A stretch of 64,000 bases of DNA from Microscillaceae bacterium (lineage in GTDB: Bacteria > Bacteroidota > Bacteroidia > Cytophagales > Microscillaceae). Positions 24,906 to 33,516 of this stretch are shown piece by piece; the first letter of the stretch is position 1; the number at the start of each line of letters is the position of its first letter. The stretch covers positions 1 through 64,000 of the forward strand of contig DMXI01000105.1 of the NCBI GenBank assembly GCA_003483885.1, written 5' to 3'. The notes below the pieces were generated by a model. The model was not told the origin of the DNA. It searched no databases and saw only the letters and a program-made list of their open reading frames with translations. The position numbers were made by a program, and so were the translations under genes.

Positions 24906-25072
24906 TGTTTTGAGGTTTAATTTTGATTGTGTTGCTCAATGTACACATTCACCCCAAAAAAGATTTGTCATAATCGTTTTTTTTCTTGCTGATGATCAAA
25001 TTGCCTAATGTTTCGCCAACTTCTTTTTAAATTTAGCGATGGCTGTATCTCGTTTGGCTAAATTTTGATACC

Positions 25073-26341
25073 CTAGCTTTGCTTTACTACTGCTTGATAA
25101 ATATGACCATTACGTTCTTCCAATAAAATATTCCAATCCTTGGTAGCAGATTGAATAGATGCTTGATCATAGTTTTTAATGGTGAGTAGTTGCACCTCAG
25201 GCGTAAAAGAAATATCGTATTGGGATTGAAAAGTATCTACAAACTTTTGGGTGCGACGGGGGCGCCCACTGATGCAAATTTCGCAACCTATCGCCGATTT
25301 ATGCACAAAGTGAGCCTCTATGTGTTGATTCTCTAAGCCCTGCAAAATTTCAATAAAACGAGGGGTGGTCATAAAATAGGCTCCCTTGACTTCTAGTTTT
25401 ATAAGCGTTTGATTTTCCTTGAATATAATGGCTGGAATCATTTTTTCCACCTGAGTTTTGCTAATACAGGTCCCGGTTCTCAACGGATGAATAAACGATC
25501 TGACGTACAAAGGTATTTGCTTTTGCATCAAAGGAATAATCGTTTTGGGGTGAATCACCTTGGCGCCGTATTGGGTCATTTCGGCAGCTTCCCAATAAGA
25601 GAGGTATGCGTATTTTTGAGCATTGGCGACTATTTTAGGATCTCCGTTTAGGATTCCTTCTACATCTTTCCAAATCGTGACAGAAGCGGCTTCAAGACCA
25701 TAAGCAAATATGGCTGCGGTAAAATCTGAACCTTCTCGCCCAAGTGTAGTAGTTTTTTTACCTGTAGTTCCTCCGATAAACCCTTGAGTAATGACGGGTT
25801 TTTGAGCAGCGAGTGATCGTACTTCCTCATCCATTTGTTGTTGGGTTATTTCCCAATCAATTTTGGCATCACGCCATTGGGCATCAGTGTATACCACTTT
25901 TCGGGCATCTACCCAGGCACAATCAAACTCAGATTGTTGTAAGTACTTACTAATCAGGTTGGTAGAAATAATTTCTCCAAAAGAAATGATCTGATCATAG
26001 GCTTCATCATAACTTACATTTTCAGGGGTAATCCGGTTGAGATGTTGCTTAAGTTCTACAAACAGATTATCGAGCAGGGAAAAAATACTATCTTTGTCAT
26101 CTATAAATAATTTTTTGACAATATCTGCGTGATATGTTTGAATGTTTTCAAGGGTTGTGAGGTAATCTTCCTGTTCCCAGTATTGGTTCAAGAGCTTTTC
26201 TAAAGCATTGGTAGTTTTACCCATAGCCGATACCACGATCACCATTTGAGTTGAATCAGCGTGTTTTTGCAGAATTTGCAGCATATTTTCCAGCGCTGGG
26301 GCATCTTTTACTGAGGCTCCTCCAAACTTGAAAATTTTCAT
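25073..26341 (-). CDS. Aspartate kinase
   Basis: A 422-residue monofunctional aspartokinase that makes aspartyl phosphate for lysine, threonine, methionine and diaminopimelate synthesis. It starts with the signature '[13 protein letters not shown]', has the kinase-core '[16 protein letters not shown]', and the '[18 protein letters not shown]' substrate loop (usually GRGGSD). '[11 protein letters not shown]' and 'AKVIHPKTI' are also typical. The C-terminal 120 residues are an ACT-like regulatory part, but shorter and more diverged than the double ACT of feedback-inhibited forms, so inhibition by lysine or threonine is uncertain. Divergent from fbp with 73 bp between the starts. Confidence 0.93.
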   Translation of the reverse strand: MKIFKFGGASVKDAPALENMLQILQKHADSTQMVIVVSAMGKTTNALEKLLNQYWEQEDYLTTLENIQTYHADIVKKLFIDDKDSIFSLLDNLFVELKQHLNRITPENVSYDEAYDQIISFGEIISTNLISKYLQQSEFDCAWVDARKVVYTDAQWRDAKIDWEITQQQMDEEVRSLAAQKPVITQGFIGGTTGKKTTTLGREGSDFTAAIFAYGLEAASVTIWKDVEGILNGDPKIVANAQKYAYLSYWEAAEMTQYGAKVIHPKTIIPLMQKQIPLYVRSFIHPLRTGTCISKTQVEKMIPAIIFKENQTLIKLEVKGAYFMTTPRFIEILQGLENQHIEAHFVHKSAIGCEICISGRPRRTQKFVDTFQSQYDISFTPEVQLLTIKNYDQASIQSATKDWNILLEERNGHIYQAVVKQS

Positions 26342-26414
26342 CCTTACCAGTGTTATATTGATAAAGTTTCAATACTATATATATCTATGGTCTTATACAA
26401 AAAATGATGAATCA

Positions 26415-27422
26415 ATGAGTGAAAAATTATCTTTACCCATAGGCACTACTTTGAGCAGATTTATCCGTGAACGTCAGGAGCAGTTTGCTTATGCAAGCGG
26501 TGAGCTTTCTCAGTTGTTGCGTGATATATCGGTAGCTGCCAAGGTAGTAAACCGGGAGGTAAACCGTGCCGGGCTGGCAAATATTTTGGGGAAACACGGC
26601 GCTCAGAATGTGCAGGGCGAAGAACAGCAAAAATTAGATGTAATTGCCAATGATTTATTCATTCGGTCATTATGCAACGGAGGAGAAGTATGTGCGATTA
26701 TTTCTGAAGAAAATGAGCAAATCATCGATCCACAAAACCCAGAAGGGAATTATGTGGTGGCGATTGACCCATTGGATGGTTCCTCAAATATAGATGTAAA
26801 TGTATCTATAGGAACCATATTTTCTATCTATCGTCGACAATCTCCCGTGGGAGGAAAGATTAGCATGGATGACATTTTCCAAAAAGGTACCCAACAAGTA
26901 GCAGCAGGTTATACCTTGTATGGTTCTTCTACCATGTTGGTGTATACTACTGGTCATGGGGTAAACGGATTTACCCTAGAGCCTTCATTGGGAGAGTTTT
27001 TGTTATCTCATCCAGAAATGAAGATTCCTGAAAAAGGGAAAATCTATTCTATCAATGAAGGTTCAAGCAATGATTTTGACCAGACAGTGACCGATTACGT
27101 CAATCATTGTAAAGAAAAGAAGTACAAGGGACGCTATATTGGTTCTTTGGTGGCCGATTTTCATCGCAACTTGCTCAAAGGAGGTATTTATATTTACCCC
27201 ACCACCAAAGCCGCACCCAATGGCAAATTACGCTTATTGTATGAGTGCAATGCTTTAGCGTTTATTGCTGAGCAAGCAGGAGGAAAATCTTCCAATGGTT
27301 TACAACGTACGCTGGAAATAGAACCTACCGAATTACACCAGCGTTGTCCTTTATACATTGGCTCTAAGGAAATGGTAGAGAAAGCAGAGTCTTTCATTAA
27401 GGCTACTGCCAGTGTAGAGTAA
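26415..27422 (+). CDS. fbp: Fructose-1,6-bisphosphatase, class I
   Basis: A 335-residue gluconeogenic phosphatase that hydrolyses fructose 1,6-bisphosphate to fructose 6-phosphate in the cytosol. The catalytic metal site '[26 protein letters not shown]' (split at DPLDGSSN) is intact, as are '[14 protein letters not shown]' and 'GGIYIYPTT...[21 protein letters not shown]'. The ATG at 26415 is preferred over an in-frame ATG at 26328 because it gives the standard family length and the longer form would overlap the divergent aspartate kinase start. A terminator lies at 27448. Confidence 0.97.
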   Translation: MSEKLSLPIGTTLSRFIRERQEQFAYASGELSQLLRDISVAAKVVNREVNRAGLANILGKHGAQNVQGEEQQKLDVIANDLFIRSLCNGGEVCAIISEENEQIIDPQNPEGNYVVAIDPLDGSSNIDVNVSIGTIFSIYRRQSPVGGKISMDDIFQKGTQQVAAGYTLYGSSTMLVYTTGHGVNGFTLEPSLGEFLLSHPEMKIPEKGKIYSINEGSSNDFDQTVTDYVNHCKEKKYKGRYIGSLVADFHRNLLKGGIYIYPTTKAAPNGKLRLLYECNALAFIAEQAGGKSSNGLQRTLEIEPTELHQRCPLYIGSKEMVEKAESFIKATASVE

Positions 27423-27447
27423 TCACACAGATACGAGACATGAAAAA

Positions 27448-27477
27448 AAGGAAGTTCAGGGTAGTGAACTTCCTTTT
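27448..27477 (+). terminator. Terminator after fbp
   Basis: AAGGAAGTTCA (27448-27458) pairs with TGAACTTCCTT (27465-27475) over a 6-base loop and is followed by TTATT. Confidence 0.85.
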
Positions 27478-27509
27478 ATTGTCTATATCGGCCGGTTATG
27501 TATTGGTTA

Positions 27510-27863
27510 TTAGCTAATCTTTGTGTTTGTTTTCTGAATCAACTCGTAAAACATCTCATCCAACAGCGCCACTCTGGCAGCCTTCTCTTTTTGATTATTA
27601 TTCGCCAACTGTTTTTGATAACGAATCAAGGCAATTGAGATCAATTTCAAATCATCCTGATGTATTTTCAGGTGGTTAAAATCTTTGGTTTGTGTTGTAA
27701 TGGATTCGTAATGTTTGGTTTGAGGAGTGGGTAACTGTTTTGATTCTTCCTGAGTTTCAAACAATGCGTAATGCATCTGCCCCCACCAATTCTTTAAAGG
27801 TAGTGAAATCATGTGAATAGTGTTAAAATTATTAAGAATATTATTGTATTGTTGGTAAAACAA
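27510..27863 (-). CDS. Small cytosolic protein of unknown function
   Basis: A 117-residue protein, or 100 residues if it starts at the internal Met (ATG ending at 27812, 'MISLPLKNWW'). No signal peptide or membrane span. The C-terminal half is helical with many Lys, Gln and Glu ('KLISIALIRYQKQLANNNQKEKAARVALLDEMFYELI', two helices). I do not recognise a family. It lies between fbp and a probable RNA gene on the same strand. Confidence 0.5.
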   Translation of the reverse strand: MFYQQYNNILNNFNTIHMISLPLKNWWGQMHYALFETQEESKQLPTPQTKHYESITTQTKDFNHLKIHQDDLKLISIALIRYQKQLANNNQKEKAARVALLDEMFYELIQKTNTKIS

Positions 27864-27972
27864 AAATCGGATAAAAGGAGGAGTAAAACAAAAAAAATGG
27901 GTGACGATCTGACGCTGTCAGATTTGCGGCCAAGCCCAAATAAGGAATTGATAAGATCGGTGGAGAGCAAAT

Positions 27973-28048
27973 AAAAAAATCCGTTCTGTGGCTTAATACA
28001 GAACGGAAGTCCCTTGTTAATCGGAAACTAATACCTTCATCTAATTTC
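27973..28048 (-). ncRNA. Probable small RNA with own promoter and terminator
   Basis: Read on the minus strand, a Bacteroidota-type promoter is visible: TTTG (28086-28083), a 20-bp spacer, then TACTTTTG (28062-28055, consensus TAnnTTTG). About 7 nt later transcription would start near 28048. The transcript of about 78 nt has a 5' stem-loop closed by CGGAAA/TTTCCG (28045-28050 with 28022-28027) and ends in a 9-bp GC-containing hairpin (CCGTTCTGT with ACAGAACGG, 27981-27989 and 27998-28006) followed by ATTTTTTAT. A 7-codon ORF (28017-28040, Met-Lys-Val-Leu-Val-Ser-Asp-stop) lies inside it, so an attenuating leader is the alternative. No known RNA family is recognised. Confidence 0.55.
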
Positions 28049-28054
28049 CGGCTG

Positions 28055-28086
28055 CAAAAGTAATAGATAAAATAGAATCATTCAAA
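28055..28086 (-). promoter_or_regulatory. Bacteroidota-type promoter for the small RNA
   Basis: TTTG at 28086-28083 and TACTTTTG at 28062-28055 on the minus strand, spaced by 20 bp, agree with the TTTG/TAnnTTTG consensus of the Bacteroidota primary sigma factor. Confidence 0.55.
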
Positions 28087-28212
28087 AAATTAATGGAATA
28101 TTAACAAGTATTTTTGAGCTTTGTTGTTAATTGCCCGTTAAAGGCTAAAATTATAATTTTCTTTATCACTTTTTTTTGTTTGATTTGTATTGTGAATAAA
28201 AAACGACTACAT

Positions 28213-28674
28213 ATGATCACTCGCTTTTTTAGAAAATCATTGGCACTTACCTTGGCGGTATTGGTGTTGATGAGTTCTACAGGAGTGGCCATCCACAAGC
28301 AAACCTGCTTGATGATGGGGGAGCAAACTGTAGCACTTTTTCACGCACACAAGCCAGATTGCTGTGATCAACCAAAAGCCGATAAGGCTTCTATGATGGA
28401 TGATTGCGACCATATGCCCAGCAAAATTGAAGCAAAACCCAAAAAATGTTGCGCATTGTCGGTCGATCTCATCAAGGCCGAATTCAAAAAGACGGTTTCT
28501 AATGATTCAGGCAAGGCTTTCCAGAAATACTGGGCCACAGTAGCCAAAAATGAACTCCACTGGTATGGGGACTTTCATTTTTTGGATCCAACTCCCAAAT
28601 ACTCCTTTTCAGACAGTTCTCCGCCACTTACTGGGCGTGAGATTATTACCCATAAGCAAAGTTTTCTTCTATAA
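28213..28674 (+). CDS. HYC_CC_PP-family exported Cys/His-rich protein
   Basis: About 153 residues from the ATG at 28213, with a signal peptide ('LALTLAVLVLMSSTGVA'). An upstream in-frame ATG at 28114 would add 33 mostly hydrophobic residues and is less likely. After the signal the protein has a His-Cys motif ('IHKQTC'), a CC pair ('DCCDQPK'), a Met/Asp/His-rich stretch ('SMMDDCDHMP') and a second CC ('KKCCAL'), the layout of the Bacteroidota HYC_CC_PP family. These residues suggest soft-metal binding in the periplasm. It is followed by a TonB-dependent receptor, a small barrel and an HMA protein in the same direction, so a joint role in copper or similar metal handling is inferred. Confidence 0.7.
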   Translation: MITRFFRKSLALTLAVLVLMSSTGVAIHKQTCLMMGEQTVALFHAHKPDCCDQPKADKASMMDDCDHMPSKIEAKPKKCCALSVDLIKAEFKKTVSNDSGKAFQKYWATVAKNELHWYGDFHFLDPTPKYSFSDSSPPLTGREIITHKQSFLL

Positions 28675-28800
28675 TTTTCCATTTCCCCTCCTTTTTATTT
28701 CTCAGGTGAGGTCAGGTCTGTTCGTCTTTAGTGCAAGAATACCTGTTGTTATATAAACCACACCGAGAAGCAATTCTTTTTAATTTATTTACATCATTTT

Positions 28801-28912
28801 AAGACTGTCTCAAAATAGCATTATAGCCAAAGTTATTTGGTGAAAGTGCTGGCTTATTAGACCTGGATTTCTTCAAAAGAACGGTGCCATAATAAACCTA
28901 GACAACAGTCTT
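28801..28912. repeat. Inverted repeat between HYC and TonB-receptor genes
   Basis: AAGACTGT (28801-28808) and ACAGTCTT (28905-28912) bracket about 96 bp, 19 bp before the receptor start. It could be a leader structure or the ends of a small inserted element; no known riboswitch is recognised. Confidence 0.35.
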
Positions 28913-28930
28913 ATCTAGCAATGGAAAAAA

Positions 28931-31165
28931 ATGAAGATTCATAAATCTATTCAAAATATATATGGGCTACTCTTATTGCTTTTAGGGAGCTTCAGTTGGG
29001 CTCAGGCTCAAATCATTCAAGGAATTGTAGTAGAAAAACCCAAAGGTAAGGCCGAGCCACTGGTAGGGGCCAATGTGTATTGGGCAACTACTACTGTAGG
29101 TACAGTCACCAATGATCAAGGACAATTTTCCTTAAAAAGAGTGACAGGAGCCAATCAATTAGTGGTGAGCTATGCTGGATACCAAAACGATACGGTAACA
29201 GTAAATAACCAAAATAACCTTACGATTGTATTAAAAACCCTGGAAGAACTCAAAACTGTGGTGATTAAGTCAGGCAAAAGCCTGGATGTAGAAGCCATCA
29301 AGTCAGAATTACTTACTGTAAAATCATTGCGTAAAGCCGCTTGTTGTAACCTTTCCGAAAGCTTCGAAACCAACCCTTCGGTAGATGTGACGAATACTGA
29401 TGCTGTAACTGGATCTAAACGTATTCGGATGTTAGGGTTAGATGGTGTGTATTCCCAAATTATGGTAGAAAATATGCCTTCTGTACGAGGTTTGGCTTCC
29501 AGAACTGGATTGAAGTTTATCCCTGGTACCTGGATCAAGTCTATTGCCATCAACAAAGGAGCAGGCTCGGTAGTGAATGGCTATGAGTCTATTACTGGTC
29601 AAATTAATGTGACTTTGGCTCAACCAGATAACAGTGAAGCACTATTACTGAATTTGTATGGCAATGCTATGGGGAGAACTGAGGCGAATCTAAATACCTC
29701 AAAAGTTTTTGGGAAAGATGAACGGTGGAGTACAGCCTTATTGCTACATGCTAACAATGTAAGTCTGGGTATTGATCGAAATAACGATGGCTTTTTTGAT
29801 ATAGCCCAAGGAACCCAAGTGAATGCTGTGAATCGTTGGAAATACAAGGGGGATGTAGTAAGGATACAGTTTGGGGTAAAGGCTTTGTACGAAGATAAAT
29901 TTACTGGACAAACTGATTTTACCCGCAACCAAGAACGTGGTACCGGCTTACCTTACGGAGTAGTTTTCAATACGCGCCGTGTGGAAGGCTTTACTAAGTT
30001 TGGTATTTTGCCTCCCAATAACCCCAACCAGAGTTTAGGCATTATTGTATCGGGTATTCACCATATTCAGGACTCTTTTTGGGGATTGAGCGATTTTACA
30101 GGCACGCAAGACAACCTCTCAGTTAATGCGATTTTTCAGACTCAGATCAATGATAAACACCGTTTTAGCTTGGGAGGAAGTTATATGTACGATCGCTATG
30201 ATCAAAGCTATGTAGAACGTTTGGCCAATACCCAAAGTTATCGTTGGCAACGTACTGAGTCGGTTCCAGGTCTTTTTGCGGAATATACTTTTGAGCCTAA
30301 CGAAAAACTGGCCTTGGTTACTGGGTTACGCAATGATTTTCACAACCTGTATGGCAATGTTTTTACGCCCAGAATGCATCTGAAATATGCGCTAACTACC
30401 AATTCGATTGTGCGACTATCTGCTGGAAGGGGATTTCGAGTGGCGAATATTATTCCCGAAAACTTTGGGTACTTGATAAGCGCTCGGACCCTGAATGCAG
30501 CCAGTGATTTACAACCAGAGGTGGCCTGGAATTATGGGGCAAGTTGGACTCAAAAGTTCAAATTTGGCAAACGTGAAGGAAAATTGACTTTGGATTTTTA
30601 CCGAACTGATTTTGAAAACCAGGTCGTAACCGATTTGGACATAAGTGCCAATGAGGTTTCTTTTTACAATCTGACTGGGCAGGCATTTGCTAACAGTTTT
30701 CAGGCTGCGTTGGAATATGAACTGATGAAACGTTTTGATGTGAGCCTTGCTTACAAGTATTACGATGTACAATCTACTTACAATAATACTTTACAACAAA
30801 CGCCGTTTATTGCTCAAAACCGCTTCCTCTTGAATTTGGCGTATGCTACCAAGTTTGATAAGTGGGAATTTGATTTTACTGCTCAGTGGTTTGGTGCTCA
30901 GCGATTGCCCAATACTACCACCAAGCCCAACGAGTTTCAACGAGCGGCCAATACGCCTGACTTTTTCTTACTTCATGCGCAAATTACCCGTAACTTTCGA
31001 GATTGGTCGTTTTACATAGGGAGTGAAAACTTGGGTGATTTTCGCCAAAGCAATCCGATTATCGATGCTGCTAATCCCTTTGGTAATCAGTTTGATGCTG
31101 GTTTGGTGTGGGCTCCCATTGCAGGGCGAACTTTATATGCTGGTTTGCGATTTACTATCAAATAA
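28931..31165 (+). CDS. TonB-dependent receptor, probably for metal uptake
   Basis: A 744-residue outer-membrane receptor. A signal peptide (to about residue 27, 'SWAQAQ') is followed by a CarboxypepD_reg-like domain (about 28-110), a plug (about 125-235, with 'GSKRIRMLGLDGVYSQIMVENMP' and 'GAGSVVNGYESITGQINV') and a 22-strand-type beta barrel ending in an aromatic C-terminus ('LRFTIK'). A CC pair ('AACCNLSESFETNPSVDV') precedes the plug, a feature seen in receptors genetically linked to HMA proteins. There is no SusD partner, so it is not a glycan system. It sits between an HYC_CC_PP protein and an HMA protein; copper or a related ion is the likely substrate, by context only. Confidence 0.9.
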   Translation: MKIHKSIQNIYGLLLLLLGSFSWAQAQIIQGIVVEKPKGKAEPLVGANVYWATTTVGTVTNDQGQFSLKRVTGANQLVVSYAGYQNDTVTVNNQNNLTIVLKTLEELKTVVIKSGKSLDVEAIKSELLTVKSLRKAACCNLSESFETNPSVDVTNTDAVTGSKRIRMLGLDGVYSQIMVENMPSVRGLASRTGLKFIPGTWIKSIAINKGAGSVVNGYESITGQINVTLAQPDNSEALLLNLYGNAMGRTEANLNTSKVFGKDERWSTALLLHANNVSLGIDRNNDGFFDIAQGTQVNAVNRWKYKGDVVRIQFGVKALYEDKFTGQTDFTRNQERGTGLPYGVVFNTRRVEGFTKFGILPPNNPNQSLGIIVSGIHHIQDSFWGLSDFTGTQDNLSVNAIFQTQINDKHRFSLGGSYMYDRYDQSYVERLANTQSYRWQRTESVPGLFAEYTFEPNEKLALVTGLRNDFHNLYGNVFTPRMHLKYALTTNSIVRLSAGRGFRVANIIPENFGYLISARTLNAASDLQPEVAWNYGASWTQKFKFGKREGKLTLDFYRTDFENQVVTDLDISANEVSFYNLTGQAFANSFQAALEYELMKRFDVSLAYKYYDVQSTYNNTLQQTPFIAQNRFLLNLAYATKFDKWEFDFTAQWFGAQRLPNTTTKPNEFQRAANTPDFFLLHAQITRNFRDWSFYIGSENLGDFRQSNPIIDAANPFGNQFDAGLVWAPIAGRTLYAGLRFTIK

Positions 31166-31255
31166 ACAGAAGTTATTTTAACTTTGTGAGTTTACATATA
31201 CTCTTATAAAAAAAACGAAGTTGAACTAACTTCCATAACTCAAAGCTAAAATAAT

Positions 31256-31765
31256 ATGAAGAACGGACTTTTATTCGCAGGTGTATTATTGCTGGTAGCC
31301 AATTTGGCTCTAGCCCAAAAACAGGAATGGGCTGTAGGTTTAAGAGCAGGTGAACCTACTGGCTTGAATATTAAAAAGTACCTCGGCAGTGGCAATGCCA
31401 TAGAAGTAAACCTAGGGCGTAATGGCTGGGGGTATTATCGAGGACGCAACTATTGGCGGGGAGAGTTTCGCAATAGCATTGTCCTGGGAGTCAATTATTT
31501 ATGGCAAAAAAGCACCAAAACCCAAGGACTGGATTTGTACTATGGATTTGGTGGTCAACTGAGCAGTCGCCGCTACTGGGATAGCGACGATCGCGAAGAA
31601 AAAGATGCTGTAGGCTTTGGCCTTACGGGGGTATTCGGTTTAGAATATTTTATTCCGGATGTACCCATTTCAGTATTTGTAGATTTTGGACCTTATCTCG
31701 AGTTGGTGCCAGCTACGGCTTGGATCAATATCGATGCGGCCATTGGATTTAGAGTTAATTTTTAG
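31256..31765 (+). CDS. Small outer-membrane beta-barrel protein
   Basis: A 169-residue protein with a signal peptide ending near residue 20 ('VANLALAQ'). The mature part alternates aromatic and glycine residues as in 8-strand barrels: 'WAVGLRAGEPTGLNIKKYL', 'AIEVNLGRNGWGYYRGRNYW', 'GVNYLWQKS', 'LDLYYGFGGQL', ending in 'AAIGFRVNF' with terminal Phe. It belongs to the general Bacteroidota outer-membrane protein group. It lies 90 bp after the receptor and 29 bp before the HMA gene, consistent with one transcription unit. Confidence 0.75.
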   Translation: MKNGLLFAGVLLLVANLALAQKQEWAVGLRAGEPTGLNIKKYLGSGNAIEVNLGRNGWGYYRGRNYWRGEFRNSIVLGVNYLWQKSTKTQGLDLYYGFGGQLSSRRYWDSDDREEKDAVGFGLTGVFGLEYFIPDVPISVFVDFGPYLELVPATAWINIDAAIGFRVNF

Positions 31766-31794
31766 GATTTTTTTACCAAAAAAACACAAATCGT

Positions 31795-32181
31795 ATGAGA
31801 ATTAAACAGTTATTTTTGTTAGCAATACTTGGTGTGATAGGGTTTTCTTTTCAAGCCCAAGCTCAAAAGAAAGCAAATAAAAGAGTCGCCACCATCAAAA
31901 TCAAAACCTCTTCGCAGTGCGAAATGTGCAAAGAGCGTATTGAGAAGGCCATGGCCTATGAGCGAGGTATTAAGTCAGCGGTTTTGGACGTAGAATCTAA
32001 AATCTTGACAGTAACTTACAAAACCCGTAAAACTAGTCCTGACAAGATACGCAAGGCAGTATCTAAGGTAGGGTACGATGCTGACGAAGTGCCTGCCTGG
32101 AAAAAGGCCTATGATAAATTACCGGCATGTTGCCAAAAAGGTGGACATGATGGTGGCAAAATGAAAATGAAGAAAAACTAA
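31795..32181 (+). CDS. Exported heavy-metal-associated (HMA) domain protein
   Basis: A 128-residue protein with a signal peptide ending near residue 24 ('FSFQAQAQ'). Residues 30-98 are an HMA fold with the metal-binding loop 'SSQCEMCKERIEKAM' (CxxC), and 'AVLDVESKILTVTY' and 'AVSKVGYDADEVPA' as expected. The tail has a second thiol pair ('PACCQKGGHDGG') and a Lys/Met/His-rich end. It is a candidate periplasmic metallochaperone that receives a metal entering by the TonB receptor. The stop codon lies inside the left arm of a palindromic repeat. Confidence 0.85.
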   Translation: MRIKQLFLLAILGVIGFSFQAQAQKKANKRVATIKIKTSSQCEMCKERIEKAMAYERGIKSAVLDVESKILTVTYKTRKTSPDKIRKAVSKVGYDADEVPAWKKAYDKLPACCQKGGHDGGKMKMKKN

Positions 32182-32370
32182 GTACACTGGAACAAAAGTT
32201 TGTTTGCACTTCTGCAACTATTCTAAAATTTCCACTTCTTGTATGGTCTTACCGATAGGGAGACCATACAATGCTTTCTTTGGTCTCGCCTATTTGTTTG
32301 TTAACTTAGGAAGACCAAAGACTTGAGGAAGCTTGTAGAATAGTAAATTATTTTGTTCCACAGTACTAAG
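32177..32370. repeat. Nested palindromic element, copy 1
   Basis: Outer arms (about 32178-32197 and 32351-32370, CTAAGTACACTGGAACAAAA with two mismatches plus its complement) enclose inner arms ACTATTCTA/TAGAATAGT (32217-32225, 32336-32344) and two hairpins: GTATGGTCT/AGACCATAC (32241-32269) and CTTTGGTCT/AGACCAAAG (32278-32320). The hairpin sequence GGTCTTACCGA-AGGGAGACC recurs in other intergenic regions of the window. No coding potential. Confidence 0.65.
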
Positions 32371-32409
32371 TATTTGAAGTCAAGGCGACTTCTTTACTAA
32401 AATATTGCC

Positions 32410-32452
32410 AAAAGCGGTGTGTCCTGTACTATTACAGGTGTGCACCGCTTTT
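32410..32452 (+). terminator. Terminator of the metal operon
   Basis: AAAAGCGGTG (32410-32419) pairs with CACCGCTTTT (32443-32452), with an inner CCTGT/ACAGG stem, and is followed by ATTGTTT. Bases 32453-32719 beyond it hold no recognisable gene and should include the promoter of the next unit. Confidence 0.85.
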
Positions 32453-32719
32453 ATTGTTTGTGATGGGCTATATATTTTATTAAATTGCTTTTGTCAGTAA
32501 ACCTTTAAATAAACATTGTAGTTTTAAAATTCTTTTAGAAGTTGCATACTTTACGTTTTTCTTACTTAAGTGGTTGATTCTCTGTAATAAGCTAGAATCA
32601 TGTGAAGTTTTTTGATCAAATTTGTGTATTTTAAAAGAATTACTTTTTAGGAATGTATTTTCACCAATGTTTCATGTGCTTGCTTGCAAAGGCGCATATC
32701 TGAGAATTTGAGCAATGAT

Positions 32720-33157
32720 ATGACGGAAAACTTAAATGCTTTTATTACTGAACAATTAAAGAGTGAGGTATTTCAGGTACTTGTGGTAGATGATGATGAA
32801 CTTAATCAGATGATTATCAGTGAATTATTGAAAAAATGGGATATTTGTGCTGAATTTGCTATTTCGGGAGAACAAGCCCTGGAAGTAGTCAATCAGTACC
32901 CTGATAAGTTTGACATTATCTTAATGGATGTATATTTGCCCCAAATGAGTGGTTTAGAGGCCACGCGGGAGTTACGCACTAAATTTGATATAAGTGTTCC
33001 CATTATTGCATTAACTGCGGACTCAATGCGAGATACCAAAGACAGTATCTTAAATGCGGGGATGAACGATGTAATGATCAAACCTTTGAAGCCCGAGGGC
33101 TTTCACAAAATGCTGGGACATTATCTACAAATGAGATTAGAAGAAAAAAATGCCTGA
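32720..33157 (+). CDS. Response regulator (receiver domain)
   Basis: About 145 residues from the ATG at 32720; upstream only a TTG at 32684 is in frame. It is a CheY-like receiver with the acidic cluster 'VVDDDELNQ', the phospho-acceptor Asp in 'IILMDVYLPQMSG', Thr in 'ALTADS' and Lys in 'MIKPLKPEGF'. The style ('VDDDELNQMIISELLKKW', 'IILMD') is that of receivers normally fused to hybrid kinases. It overlaps the next gene, an HPt protein, by 8 bp, so the two form a phosphorelay pair. Confidence 0.9.
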   Translation: MTENLNAFITEQLKSEVFQVLVVDDDELNQMIISELLKKWDICAEFAISGEQALEVVNQYPDKFDIILMDVYLPQMSGLEATRELRTKFDISVPIIALTADSMRDTKDSILNAGMNDVMIKPLKPEGFHKMLGHYLQMRLEEKNA

Positions 33158-33515
33158 AAATAATCAAAAAAATAAATCCTTGATTGAGTCTTTGGCTGAG
33201 TTAAGTAAGGATGATCCTGCTTTTCGGCGAGAAATGGATGTGCTATTTATTGAAACTTTGCAAGAGTTTATGATAGCTTTTCAGCAAGGTATGCAACAAG
33301 CCAACCTGGACACGTTAAGTTTTGCCATACACAAGATAAAATTTGCGGTGCAAATCTATGGTATCCAAACCTTGTATAATGAGGCCGAAAGAGGGCGGCA
33401 GTTAGTTCAACAAAAACGACAAACCCCTCAGGCTGTCCAGCAAGTGATTGCTCAGGTAAACCAATTGTGTCAACAACAAATTGGTCATTTAAAAAAGCAA
33501 CTAGGAAAAGCCTGA
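33150..33515 (+). CDS. HPt-like phosphotransfer protein
   Basis: A 121-residue, all-helical protein. The segment 'LSFAIHKIKFAVQIYGIQTLYNEAER' matches the HPt phospho-histidine helix (HKxK...G) although the usual HxLKG is degenerate (HKIKFAVQIYG). It overlaps the receiver gene by 8 bp, so the two are translationally coupled. Probable role: phosphoryl relay between a kinase and the preceding receiver. The kinase at 35473, which lacks its own receiver, is a possible partner, but this is a guess from proximity. Confidence 0.7.
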   Translation: MPENNQKNKSLIESLAELSKDDPAFRREMDVLFIETLQEFMIAFQQGMQQANLDTLSFAIHKIKFAVQIYGIQTLYNEAERGRQLVQQKRQTPQAVQQVIAQVNQLCQQQIGHLKKQLGKA

Positions 33516-33516
33516 T

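Noticed and set aside
28801..28912. Cobalamin riboswitch before the TonB receptor
   Set aside because: The expected conserved B12-box sequence is not visible and the length is too short.
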